From assembly GCA_045596605.1 (NCBI GenBank), contig JAZOCR010000122.1, forward strand, positions 1 through 14,191: a stretch of DNA of 14,191 nt, written 5' to 3'. The translations under genes were made by a program, and so were the position numbers. This document shows, in pieces, positions 1 through 7,148 of this stretch. Each line of letters starts with the position of its first letter. Positions within the stretch are counted from its first letter, which is position 1. Source of the DNA: SIG622 sp045596605 (GTDB lineage Bacteria; Bacillota; Clostridia; Oscillospirales; CAG-382). The notes under the pieces are model-generated. The model made no database searches. It was not told the DNA's origin and worked only from the letters and a program-made list of their open reading frames with translations.

Positions 1-41
1 CACTTAACCTAAAGAATATGCATTTTCAGGAGGTAACTGCT

Positions 42-1073
42 ATGCAGAAAATATTCAAAAAGATTTCCGTTATTTTTTTATCTTCAATATTATTTATGAA
101 CGTTGTTGCTTTTTCATTATCCCCCGCAGCAAGTGCGGCAGGCGATTACCACGGCTTTGATACACTTGAAGAATATGAGGCGGCAAGAAAAGCCGCTGAA
201 GAAGCGGCAAGAAAAGCTGAGGAAGAAGAGGCAAAAAAAGCAGCTCACGAGGCAGCTGTAAAGGCTGAAGAAGAGATGAAAGCCAAAGAAGCAGCCGAAG
301 AAGCGGCAAGAAAAGCAGCCGAGGAAGCGGCGAAGAAGGCTGCCGAGGAAGAAGCAAAAAAGGCGGCTGAGGAAGCACTTAAGAAAGCCGAAGAAGAAAT
401 GAAAGCTAAAGAAGCGGCTGAAGAAGCAGCAAAGGCTGCTGAGGAAGCGGCAAATAAAGCTATGGAAGAAGCAAGGACGGCAGAAGAAAAAGCAGCGCTT
501 GAGGCTGCTATGAGAGCTGCTGAAGAAGCTCAAAAAATTGCCCAAGAGAAAGAAAAACTGCTAAATGGTGACACAGAAGTAGGCAAGGCTCTTAAGGAAG
601 CAATTGAAGCTGCAAAATTTGAGGTTGCAAAAAGGTCTGCTGAAGAATACGCAGAAAGAGCAACGCAGGATATCAAAAATGCTGAAGAAGCGATAAAAAA
701 GGCAGAAGAAACAGTAGCAGAAAAAGAAAAGGCAGCATGGGAAGCAAGCAAGGGGCTTTACAGCGGGTCAAAAGATGCCGCCGAGGAAGCAGTCAACAAG
801 GCTCTTGAGGAATATAAAAAAGCCGAAGAGAACGTTGCGCTGCTAAAAGCACAAAAAAGCGCTTTGGAATCAATTATAATAGCAGAAGCAGGACTTGTAA
901 AAAGAGAAAATGACCTAATGAATTCGCTGCTTAAGCTTGCAACGGTACTCGGAAAAGCCGCAGGGCAATCACAGGAAGAAATCGATGCAATGATTTCCTC
1001 CTTTGAGCCTCGTTTATGGAAAAATCGATACATCTTACTGGAGCTTGACAAAAGGAAACCGATACGGAAATAA
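42..1073 (+). CDS. Secreted Ala/Glu/Lys-rich helical (coiled-coil) protein, function unknown
   Basis: The start at 42 is chosen over an in-frame ATG at 18 because AGGAGG at 28-33 sits 8 bases upstream of it; this gives 343 residues. The N-terminus is a Sec-type signal peptide: Lys-rich start (MQKIFKK), hydrophobic core (about residues 8-28), and a likely cleavage site after PAASA (about residue 33). After a short segment (GDYHGFDTLEEYEAA), nearly everything to about residue 300 is Ala/Glu/Lys-rich and should form long charged helix or coiled coil. A 16-residue unit, KAEEEMKAKEAAEEAA, occurs identically at residues 74-89 and 115-130. No LPXTG motif, lipobox, membrane anchor or enzymatic motif is visible. 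The last ~20 residues (from EPRLWKNRY) lose the pattern, and the final codons lie in a terminator stem. The composition resembles TolA-like or surface helical proteins, but low complexity makes homology claims unsafe. It is convergent with the aro operon and unrelated to it by any evidence here. Confidence 0.8.
   Translation: MQKIFKKISVIFLSSILFMNVVAFSLSPAASAAGDYHGFDTLEEYEAARKAAEEAARKAEEEEAKKAAHEAAVKAEEEMKAKEAAEEAARKAAEEAAKKAAEEEAKKAAEEALKKAEEEMKAKEAAEEAAKAAEEAANKAMEEARTAEEKAALEAAMRAAEEAQKIAQEKEKLLNGDTEVGKALKEAIEAAKFEVAKRSAEEYAERATQDIKNAEEAIKKAEETVAEKEKAAWEASKGLYSGSKDAAEEAVNKALEEYKKAEENVALLKAQKSALESIIIAEAGLVKRENDLMNSLLKLATVLGKAAGQSQEEIDAMISSFEPRLWKNRYILLELDKRKPIRK
261..431 (+). repeat. Two in-gene copies of a 16-codon unit, 123 bases apart
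   Basis: Bases 261-308 and 384-431 both encode KAEEEMKAKEAAEEAA. The copies differ at several synonymous third positions (for example AAG/AAA, GCT/GCC, GAG/GAA, GCA/GCG) but at no amino acid. The 41-residue period suggests an old tandem duplication within the helical protein. Confidence 0.75.
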
Positions 1074-1100
1074 ATCCGTATCGGTATTTTTTATATTTTT
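1058..1100. terminator. Bidirectional intrinsic terminator between convergent units
   Basis: A perfect 11-bp stem (ACCGATACGGA 1058-1068, TCCGTATCGGT 1075-1085) closes a 6-base loop. On the plus strand it is followed by ATTTTTTATATTTTT, a good U-tract. On the minus strand the stem is followed by TTTCCTTTTG, a weaker tract that could end the aro operon just after the DAHP synthase stop (1099-1101). The stop codon of the plus-strand gene (1071-1073) falls in the loop. Confidence 0.9.
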
Positions 1101-2127
1101 AAAGACTCTCCGCAATTTCATACACGAGCTTTTCCGTCTTTTCCCAGCCAAGGCAGGGGTCGGTGATGGATTTGCCATAGGTACATTCGTCGGGCTTCTG
1201 TGCGCCGTCCTCGATATAGCTTTCTATCATTACGCCTTTGACCAGGCGTTTTATATCCTCGTTTACCTTGCGGCTGTAAAGGACATCCTTGGTAATTCTT
1301 ATCTGCTCAAGATACTTTTTGCCTGAATTTGCGTGGTTTGCGTCAATTACAACTGCTGGATTTTTCAGACCGGTTTTTGCATAGTATTCGTTAAGACGGA
1401 CAAGGTCCTCGTAGTGGTAGTTAGGCATACTGCGTCCGAAGGCATCGGTGAAGCCCCTGAGAATTGCGTGGGCATAGGGGTTGCCCTCGCTCTTTACGTC
1501 CCAGCCTCTGTATATGAAGGTGTGGGAGCCCTGTGCTGCGGTAATGGCGTTCATCATAACTGAAATATCGCCCTCGGTGGGGTTTTTCATTCCTATCGGC
1601 ACGTCTATGCCGCTTGCGGTGAGTCTGTGCTGCTGATTTTCAACAGAGCGTGCACCGATTGCGATGTAGGAAAGCAGGTCAGAGAGGTATCTGTGGTTTT
1701 CCGGGTACAGCATTTCGTCGGCACAGCTGAAGCCGTAGTCACGAAGTGCGCACATATGGATATCACGGATAGCGATAATACCCTCAAGCATATCCGGCTC
1801 TTTTGTGGGGTCCGGCTGATGAAGCATTCCCTTATAGCCTGCGCCGGTAGTCCTGGGTTTATTTGTGTAAATTCTCGGAACCATTATTATTTTATCCGAA
1901 ACCTTATCCTGAAGAAGTCTCAGTCTTGAAATATAGTCAAGAACAGAATCCTTGTGGTCTGCAGAGCAGGGACCTATGACGAGAACGAATTTATCGCTCT
2001 TTCCACAAAACACGTCCTTTAGCTCATTAAGGCTGTTTTGTCTTGTTTCTATCATTTTTTCCGTAAGCGGAAACTGTTCTTTTATTTCCTTTGGTATCGG
2101 AAGCTTTCTTTTGAAAATCATATTCAT
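1099..2127 (-). CDS. aroF: 3-deoxy-7-phosphoheptulonate (DAHP) synthase, type I-alpha
   Basis: Condenses phosphoenolpyruvate and erythrose-4-phosphate, the first committed step of the shikimate pathway. The 342-residue protein carries the AroF/G/H (type I-alpha) hallmarks: GPCSAD (52-57), KPRTT (90-94), GARSVENQQHR (158-168), KNPTEGD (181-187), DANHANSGK (262-270) and SITDPCLGWEK near the end. The expected metal ligands are present as C54, H265, E292 and D313. The start is preceded by AAAGGA with 9-base spacing. It is last in the operon although it catalyses the first step, and a 76-base gap separates it from tyrA, the largest gap within the cluster. The aroF, aroG and aroH isozymes differ in feedback inhibitor, which I cannot assign from sequence, so the symbol is generic. 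Confidence 0.93.
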   Translation of the reverse strand: MNMIFKRKLPIPKEIKEQFPLTEKMIETRQNSLNELKDVFCGKSDKFVLVIGPCSADHKDSVLDYISRLRLLQDKVSDKIIMVPRIYTNKPRTTGAGYKGMLHQPDPTKEPDMLEGIIAIRDIHMCALRDYGFSCADEMLYPENHRYLSDLLSYIAIGARSVENQQHRLTASGIDVPIGMKNPTEGDISVMMNAITAAQGSHTFIYRGWDVKSEGNPYAHAILRGFTDAFGRSMPNYHYEDLVRLNEYYAKTGLKNPAVVIDANHANSGKKYLEQIRITKDVLYSRKVNEDIKRLVKGVMIESYIEDGAQKPDECTYGKSITDPCLGWEKTEKLVYEIAESL

Positions 2128-2156
2128 TATTACCTGTCCTTTCCGGCGGTTTTTAT

Positions 2157-2185
2157 ATTATATACTTTTTTATGTTTTATGATAC
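2157..2185 (-). promoter_or_regulatory. Possible internal promoter before DAHP synthase
   Basis: In the AT-rich 76-base gap between tyrA and the DAHP synthase gene there is a perfect TATAAT (2157-2162). At 17 bases upstream lies GTATCA (2180-2185), matching the -35 consensus at only 3 of 6 positions. The -10 match could be chance in AT-rich DNA. If active, it would let the entry enzyme be made independently of the attenuator. Confidence 0.25.
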
Positions 2186-2203
2186 TTAACTCAAAAGAGC
2201 TAA

Positions 2204-3076
2204 TTATTTTTGTTTATTAAAGCGACGTCTGCGCTCTGTTGAGGTGCGCATCATTTTACGCAAGCCCTCTCTGTCGTCTTCTTTCAGCATATCACGCATT
2301 TTGGTAATCTGCTCTATAAAAGCGTCGGTCTGCGACAGTAGTGCATCTTTATTCATAAGAAACAGCTCGCTCCACATATCGTCGTTAATGTTGGCAATTC
2401 TCGTAAGGTCACGGAAGGAGTCGCCCGTATAGTCGCAGAGCTTCGGGTCGCCGTTTGTGCACATAAGTGCAACGGCAATTGCGTGGGTAAGCTGTGACAG
2501 AAAGGCTATCATAGCATCGTGCTCTTCCGGTGACAGCACGCTGATTTTAGAGAAGCCGAGAAGCTCTCCAAGCTGCGTGCAAACCTCAATTGCTCCCTCG
2601 GTGTTTTTTTCGGTTGGAACTACTATATAATTTGCACCGGTGAAAATCCTTTCGTCACTGTTCTGAACGCCATACACCTCACGGCCTGCCATAGGGTGTG
2701 CGGCGATAAACTCTGCTCTGTCACCAAGTGCCTGCTGTACCTTTTCCACGATTACGGTTTTTACGCCGGTAACGTCAGTTATAACCGTTTCTTTTTTTAT
2801 ATAATCACGGTAAAGCTGTAGCCAGTCAAGAAAGACGTGTGGGTACAGTGCAAACACTATAATATCCGCTCTCTGCACTGCTTCCTTTGTGGTTTCAGTA
2901 TTTCCTGCGTCTATAATCCCTTCGGATAGTGCGTACTTTATTGATTCAGCGTTTTTTTCTATTGCTTCAACGTAAAAGCCGTGCTTCTTTAAGGCTTTCG
3001 CATAGCTACCGCCCATAAGTCCGAGCCCTATTATTAAAAAATTTATATCCTTATTTATTATTTTACGTATACTCAT
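2204..3076 (-). CDS. tyrA: Prephenate dehydrogenase (tyrosine branch)
   Basis: Oxidatively decarboxylates prephenate to 4-hydroxyphenylpyruvate, the committed step to tyrosine. Of 290 residues, the N-terminal half is an NAD(P)-binding Rossmann fold with GLGLMGGS at 17-24. HPMAGRE begins at H127, SQLTHAI contains H198 (position of the conserved active-site His), and the helical dimerisation half carries GDSFRDLTRIA. There is no fused chorismate mutase and no C-terminal ACT domain, so direct tyrosine inhibition through an ACT domain is not expected. The spacing from the aroA stop is 21 bases, with AAGGA rather far (about 12 bases) from the ATG. Use of arogenate instead of prephenate cannot be excluded from sequence. 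The gene pairs functionally with pheA at the other end of the operon. Confidence 0.93.
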   Translation of the reverse strand: MSIRKIINKDINFLIIGLGLMGGSYAKALKKHGFYVEAIEKNAESIKYALSEGIIDAGNTETTKEAVQRADIIVFALYPHVFLDWLQLYRDYIKKETVITDVTGVKTVIVEKVQQALGDRAEFIAAHPMAGREVYGVQNSDERIFTGANYIVVPTEKNTEGAIEVCTQLGELLGFSKISVLSPEEHDAMIAFLSQLTHAIAVALMCTNGDPKLCDYTGDSFRDLTRIANINDDMWSELFLMNKDALLSQTDAFIEQITKMRDMLKEDDREGLRKMMRTSTERRRRFNKQK

Positions 3077-3097
3077 CGCTTTTATTTATCCTTGCAT

Positions 3098-4312
3098 TTA
3101 CTCTTTTATTTGTATTTTTGCACCAAGCTCTGAAAGCCGCCCAAAAAAGTCCGGCATACTCTTTGTAACTGCTTCACAGCCGGAAATTTCGCCGCCATGT
3201 TTTGTCATAAGAACTGCTGCAGACATTACTACTCTGTGGTCGCTGTTTGACATTATCGGCTCACTCGGCGTGTGCAGAGGTGTATTTTCAACCACTATTT
3301 CGTTTTCGTAGCAGTGAATTTTTGCACCGAATTTTGCAAGCTCACACCGCATTACCTCGCCTCTGTCGCTTTCCTTGTACTTTAGTCTTTTGGTACCGGT
3401 GAGCTTTCCGCCGCCGCACTGCGCAAGCAGTGAGAGAAGTATTGGTGCAAGGTCAGGACAGTCGGAAATATCGAGAGTTGGATTTTTTTCGTTCTTTATT
3501 ATTTCAAAATATTTTTTATAAATATAGTCTCCCTGAAGTGTATCTTCACGAATACCGGTAAGGCTGACATTATGTCCTAAAACCGTAAGTGCTTCAAAAA
3601 ACGCCCCATTACTGCAGTCGCCCTCCACCGTAGTATTCTGTGCTATATAATTCTGATTGCCGAGGATTTTGAATTTCCTTTCACCGTCAAAAGGAGCATT
3701 TACGCCGTAGGTTTTCATAGCGTCAATAGTCATATCTATATAGGGCTTACTTTCCGGATAGTCGGAGAGCACTATTTCGCTATCTTTTGAAAGAAGCGGA
3801 AGTGCAAAAAGAAGTCCGGATATAAACTGACTGCTTTTATTCTCGTTTATGTTATATATTCCCGCTTCAAGCTTCCCCTTTACGAAAAGTCCGTTTTCGC
3901 TCTTTTCAAATTTAAAGCCGTAGTCCAGCGCAATTTTTTCGTAAACGCCGAGGGGTCTTGCGAGAAGTCTTTCGCTGCCTGTAAAATGGGTTTCACTGCC
4001 TGAAAGAAGTGCCAAAGGCACGAGAAAGCGCAGTGTGCTTCCGCTTTCACGGGCGCAAAGCGAAGACTCCGGCTTTGCTTCTCTCATATCTGCACCGGAA
4101 ATTATAACGTAATTCTCCCCTCTTTGTACCTTTGCGCCAAGGGCTTCTATGCAGTCAAGAGTTGCCTTTATATCTTCGGAATAGGCTATGTTATCTATTC
4201 GTGAAGTACCGTGTGCAAGTGCCGCACAGATTATGTATCTGTGCGCCATGCTTTTTGAGGGAGGTGCTATGACAGTCCCCGAAAGACATGAAGGAGTTAT
4301 TTTTGCTATCAA
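3098..4312 (-). CDS. aroA: 3-phosphoshikimate 1-carboxyvinyltransferase (EPSP synthase)
   Basis: Transfers the enolpyruvyl group of PEP to shikimate-3-phosphate. The start codon is TTG, supported by GGGGAG 7 bases upstream and by correct distance to the N-terminal PEP/S3P motif PSKSMAHR (18-25, K20); no ATG lies between. Other family motifs are ESGSTLRF (89-96), SSQF (160-163, S3P contact), ESKPYIDM, DCPDLAP (274-280, candidate catalytic D277) and RLKYKESDR (299-307, candidate E304), followed by SDHRVVM and the C-terminal PDFFGRL. The length of 404 residues is slightly short of the usual ~425 but all motifs are in order. It sits 15 bases after aroQ in a co-transcribed array. The glycine of ESGS aligns with the glycine of the PEP-site loop in the enterobacterial enzyme; glyphosate response is not predictable here. 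Confidence 0.95.
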   Translation of the reverse strand: MIAKITPSCLSGTVIAPPSKSMAHRYIICAALAHGTSRIDNIAYSEDIKATLDCIEALGAKVQRGENYVIISGADMREAKPESSLCARESGSTLRFLVPLALLSGSETHFTGSERLLARPLGVYEKIALDYGFKFEKSENGLFVKGKLEAGIYNINENKSSQFISGLLFALPLLSKDSEIVLSDYPESKPYIDMTIDAMKTYGVNAPFDGERKFKILGNQNYIAQNTTVEGDCSNGAFFEALTVLGHNVSLTGIREDTLQGDYIYKKYFEIIKNEKNPTLDISDCPDLAPILLSLLAQCGGGKLTGTKRLKYKESDRGEVMRCELAKFGAKIHCYENEIVVENTPLHTPSEPIMSNSDHRVVMSAAVLMTKHGGEISGCEAVTKSMPDFFGRLSELGAKIQIKE

Positions 4313-4327
4313 GATTTTTCTCCCCTT

Positions 4328-4762
4328 TTATTTTCCGTATTTTTCAAAGAGGTAGTCTACTGCCTCTGTATATCCGTCAAAGCCGTGACCGCAGATGGTT
4401 TTTTCGCAGTAATATCTTACAAAGCTTATCTGACGGAATTCCTCACGCTCTGACACCTCGGAGATATGTACCTCTACTGCGGGGATTGCTACGGCTTTCA
4501 GTGCGTCAAGAATTGCAACGCTTGTATGGGTATACGCCGCAGGGTTTATGACTATTCCGTCGTACTCACCGAGTGCTTCCTGAATTTCGTCAACTATTTC
4601 TCCCTCGTGGTTGGACTGGAAGAAGTCTACTTCAATATCTTTCTTTTCGCAGTGCTCGGCTATAAGTGTACAAAGTGCGCCATAGGTTCTATTTCCGTAT
4701 ATTTCCGGCTCACGCACGCCGAGCATATTTATATTAGGTCCGTTGATTACAAGGATTTTCAT
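4328..4762 (-). CDS. aroQ: 3-dehydroquinate dehydratase, type II
   Basis: Dehydrates 3-dehydroquinate to 3-dehydroshikimate through the type II (enolate) mechanism. At 144 residues it has the normal family length. Diagnostic motifs are NGPNINMLGVREPEIYG with catalytic Y22, FQSNHEGEI (48-56), NPAAYTHTSVAI (73-84) and VEVHIS with catalytic H99. The ribosome site AGGGAG lies 6 bases before the ATG, and the gap after the aroE–aroK stop is 14 bases. Note that aroQ here means the type II dehydroquinase, not the AroQ-class chorismate mutase found at the N-terminus of PheA. Confidence 0.96.
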   Translation of the reverse strand: MKILVINGPNINMLGVREPEIYGNRTYGALCTLIAEHCEKKDIEVDFFQSNHEGEIVDEIQEALGEYDGIVINPAAYTHTSVAILDALKAVAIPAVEVHISEVSEREEFRQISFVRYYCEKTICGHGFDGYTEAVDYLFEKYGK

Positions 4763-4776
4763 ATATTTCTCCCTAC

Positions 4777-6021
4777 TTATAAAATATTTTTAAAGCCGGA
4801 TAAAACCCTCTCGGTATTCTCCTTTGCATCTCTGTTTATCTCTACCCGTATATCGCATCTCTCGCAGTATATTCCGTAGCGGGTATTATAGAGTGCCTCA
4901 AGCTTTTCACGGGTATTTGAAAGGGGTCTGTCGCTTGTTTCCAGAAGAGTCGCAAGCTCTGCGTCAAGGAAGATTATACGGCCGTTCTGCCGCAGGGCGT
5001 CTGCATTTTCTTCACGAAGCACTGCTCCGCCGCCGAGGGCGATCACCTTGCCGTTTTCCTTTGAAAGCTCCACTATTACCTGCGTTTCCACGTCTCTGAA
5101 ATATTCTTCTCCGTGCTCCCGGAAAATCTCCGGTATTTCACAGCCGCACCTTTCACGTATGAGGTCGTCGGTATCGGTAAACTCTCTTGTAAGTTTTTCT
5201 GCCAGAAGCTTTCCGATTGTGGTTTTACCTGCACCGGGCATACCGCATAGGATTATATTTTCCTTGCCGGAAAGTATTTGCGAATACACCTTGTCCAGAG
5301 TACCCCCAGGGAGTGTGGTATCTGTAAAAATCTCACAGGCACGCAGCGCCTGCGCCACAAGCATATAAAGTCCGCCGGCGCTCTTTATTCCTCTTTTCTG
5401 CGCCTGCCGTACAAGCTTTGTGCGAAGCGGGTTATATACTGCGTCAAGCACGCCGCAAAGGCTTTCAAATTTTGATATATCTATGGGGCAACCGTCGCTA
5501 TTGGGATACATTCCGACGGGGGTTGTATTTATTATAATCTGTGCGTCGGAGTGCTTTTCGTAGGCTTCTTCATAGCTTACACTGCCGTCTGTGGCGGTTC
5601 TTGAAACCCGTATTATTTTTTCTGCACCAAGGCTTCTGCATACGGCGGTGGCTGTTTTCGACGTACCGCCGGAGCCGAGTATCAGCACCTTTTTGCCGGA
5701 AACGTCAATTTCATTCTTTTCAATAAGGCTTTTCATACCGTAAAAATCGGTATTGTAGCCGTAGAGCTTGCCGCCTCTGTTTACCACTGTATTTACTGCG
5801 CCTATTCCCCTTGCCGCATCATCAACACTCTCAAGGTAGGGTATCACCTTTTCTTTATAAGGAATGGTAACGTTTATGGCGCAGAAGCTTTTCTCTGTCA
5901 TAAAGGCATCAAGATTTTCCGGAGCTATTTCGCAGAGCTCGTAAGTGTAGTCGCAAAGAAGACCGTGTATTTCCTTTGAGAAGCTATGTCCGAGCTTCTC
6001 ACCTATTAAGCCGTATTTCAT
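4777..6021 (-). CDS. aroE-aroK: Bifunctional shikimate dehydrogenase – shikimate kinase fusion
   Basis: One 414-residue chain performs two consecutive steps: NADPH reduction of 3-dehydroshikimate to shikimate, then ATP phosphorylation to shikimate-3-phosphate. The AroE part (about 1-255) has GHSFSKEIH, NVTIPYK with catalytic K56, YNTDFYG with D92, the nucleotide loop GSGGTSKTA and NTTPVGMYP. The AroK part (about 256-414) has Walker A GMPGAGKT (260-267), FTDTDD (281-286), ALGGGAV and the lid motif DRPL (374-377). The start at 6021 is preferred over an upstream in-frame start at 6069. Its ATG overlaps the aroC stop as ATGA (6018-6021), AGAGG lies 7 bases upstream, and the protein then begins at the normal AroE N-terminus MKYGLIG. 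This implies translational coupling to aroC. No frameshift or stop occurs at the junction. Confidence 0.94.
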   Translation of the reverse strand: MKYGLIGEKLGHSFSKEIHGLLCDYTYELCEIAPENLDAFMTEKSFCAINVTIPYKEKVIPYLESVDDAARGIGAVNTVVNRGGKLYGYNTDFYGMKSLIEKNEIDVSGKKVLILGSGGTSKTATAVCRSLGAEKIIRVSRTATDGSVSYEEAYEKHSDAQIIINTTPVGMYPNSDGCPIDISKFESLCGVLDAVYNPLRTKLVRQAQKRGIKSAGGLYMLVAQALRACEIFTDTTLPGGTLDKVYSQILSGKENIILCGMPGAGKTTIGKLLAEKLTREFTDTDDLIRERCGCEIPEIFREHGEEYFRDVETQVIVELSKENGKVIALGGGAVLREENADALRQNGRIIFLDAELATLLETSDRPLSNTREKLEALYNTRYGIYCERCDIRVEINRDAKENTERVLSGFKNIL

Positions 6022-7130
6022 ACCTGGTCCTCTTTCTTTGCAGGTGTGAAATAGTCGGTGCCGTAGCATCCTATGAGAACGTCGGACACCACTATCGCCA
6101 CAAGTGCGTCAACAACAGCCCTTGCTCTATGGGCAATACAGGGGTCGTGTCTTCCCTCTATTTCTATTTCAGCGTTGCTTCCCTTGATAAAATCAACGGT
6201 ATTCTGCTTTTTGTATATTGACGGAGTGGGCTTTACGGCGAGTCTGAACGTCACGGGCATTCCGTTGGTGATACCGCCATTTATTCCTGCGTTATTGTTG
6301 CTTTCTGTGATAATCTTATCACCGTCTGTTCTGAAAGGGTCGTTCGCCTGGCTTCCGCAAATTTTTGCAAACTCAAAGCCTTTTCCGAACTCAATGCCCT
6401 TTACGCCGCCGATGGAAAACATAGCGTGGGCGATCTTGCTTTCGATACTGTCAAAGCACGGCTCGCCAAGACCTGCGGGAAGTCCGAGTATTGCCGTTGA
6501 AAGCACGCCTCCGACGCTGTCGCAGTCCTTTTTCGCCTCAAGTATCCTTTGGTTCATTTTTTCTGCGGCTTCATCTGACAGCACAGGAAAAGTCTTTTCG
6601 TAAAGTGCGGCAATATCCGCCTCGTAGTTTTCAAAGCTACGGTCAGAGATACCTGCGCACTCGGACAAATGAGTGCCGATAAGTATACCCTTACTGCGAA
6701 GTGCAGAAAGAAGTATTGCACCTGCCGCAACTATTGCCGCAGTTACTCTGCCGCTGAAATGGCCGCCGCCACGAAAGTCTTCATAGCCGTGATACTTACA
6801 GTATGCGGTGTAGTCTGCGTGACCGGGACGGGCAAGGGCTCTTGTTTTTTCGTAGTCACTGCTTCTTGTATTGGCATTGGGTATGGTTATACATAGCGGT
6901 GTTCCGGTGGTTTTACCATCGTATACTCCGCTGAGAATACTGAACTGGTCTACTTCTTTTCTTGACGTGGAAATATCACCTGCGGGACGCCTGAGGTTCA
7001 GCATATGCTCTATATCTTCTTTTCCGACATTCATTCCCGGTGAAAGTCCGTCAAGTACAGCGCCTATGGCTTCTCCGTGACTTTCTCCGAAGAGTGTTAT
7101 TGTAAGATTATCTCCGAGTATATTTTTCAT
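6018..7130 (-). CDS. aroC: Chorismate synthase
   Basis: Converts EPSP to chorismate by trans-1,4 elimination using reduced FMN. The 370-residue length is typical. Family motifs are GESHG (15-19), RPGHAD (101-106), RGGGHFSGR (120-128), a central GGVKGIEFGKGFE segment, NAGINGGITNG and the late GRHDPC. The RGGGHFSGR segment replaces the RGGGRSSAR form of proteobacterial enzymes; I recall it as a normal variant in Clostridia. AAGGGG lies 6 bases upstream of the ATG, and the gap after aroB is 18 bases. The 3' end overlaps the aroE–aroK start by 4 bases. Confidence 0.96.
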   Translation of the reverse strand: MKNILGDNLTITLFGESHGEAIGAVLDGLSPGMNVGKEDIEHMLNLRRPAGDISTSRKEVDQFSILSGVYDGKTTGTPLCITIPNANTRSSDYEKTRALARPGHADYTAYCKYHGYEDFRGGGHFSGRVTAAIVAAGAILLSALRSKGILIGTHLSECAGISDRSFENYEADIAALYEKTFPVLSDEAAEKMNQRILEAKKDCDSVGGVLSTAILGLPAGLGEPCFDSIESKIAHAMFSIGGVKGIEFGKGFEFAKICGSQANDPFRTDGDKIITESNNNAGINGGITNGMPVTFRLAVKPTPSIYKKQNTVDFIKGSNAEIEIEGRHDPCIAHRARAVVDALVAIVVSDVLIGCYGTDYFTPAKKEDQV

Positions 7131-7148
7131 TTTCTTCCCCTTAAAATA

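Noticed and set aside
94..751. Long Leu/Pro-, Phe/Cys- and Ser/Ala-rich minus-strand ORFs opposite the helical protein
   Set aside because: They are antisense readings of a repetitive Ala/Glu/Lys gene, where skewed codon composition keeps all frames open; none has a ribosome site or a recognisable domain.
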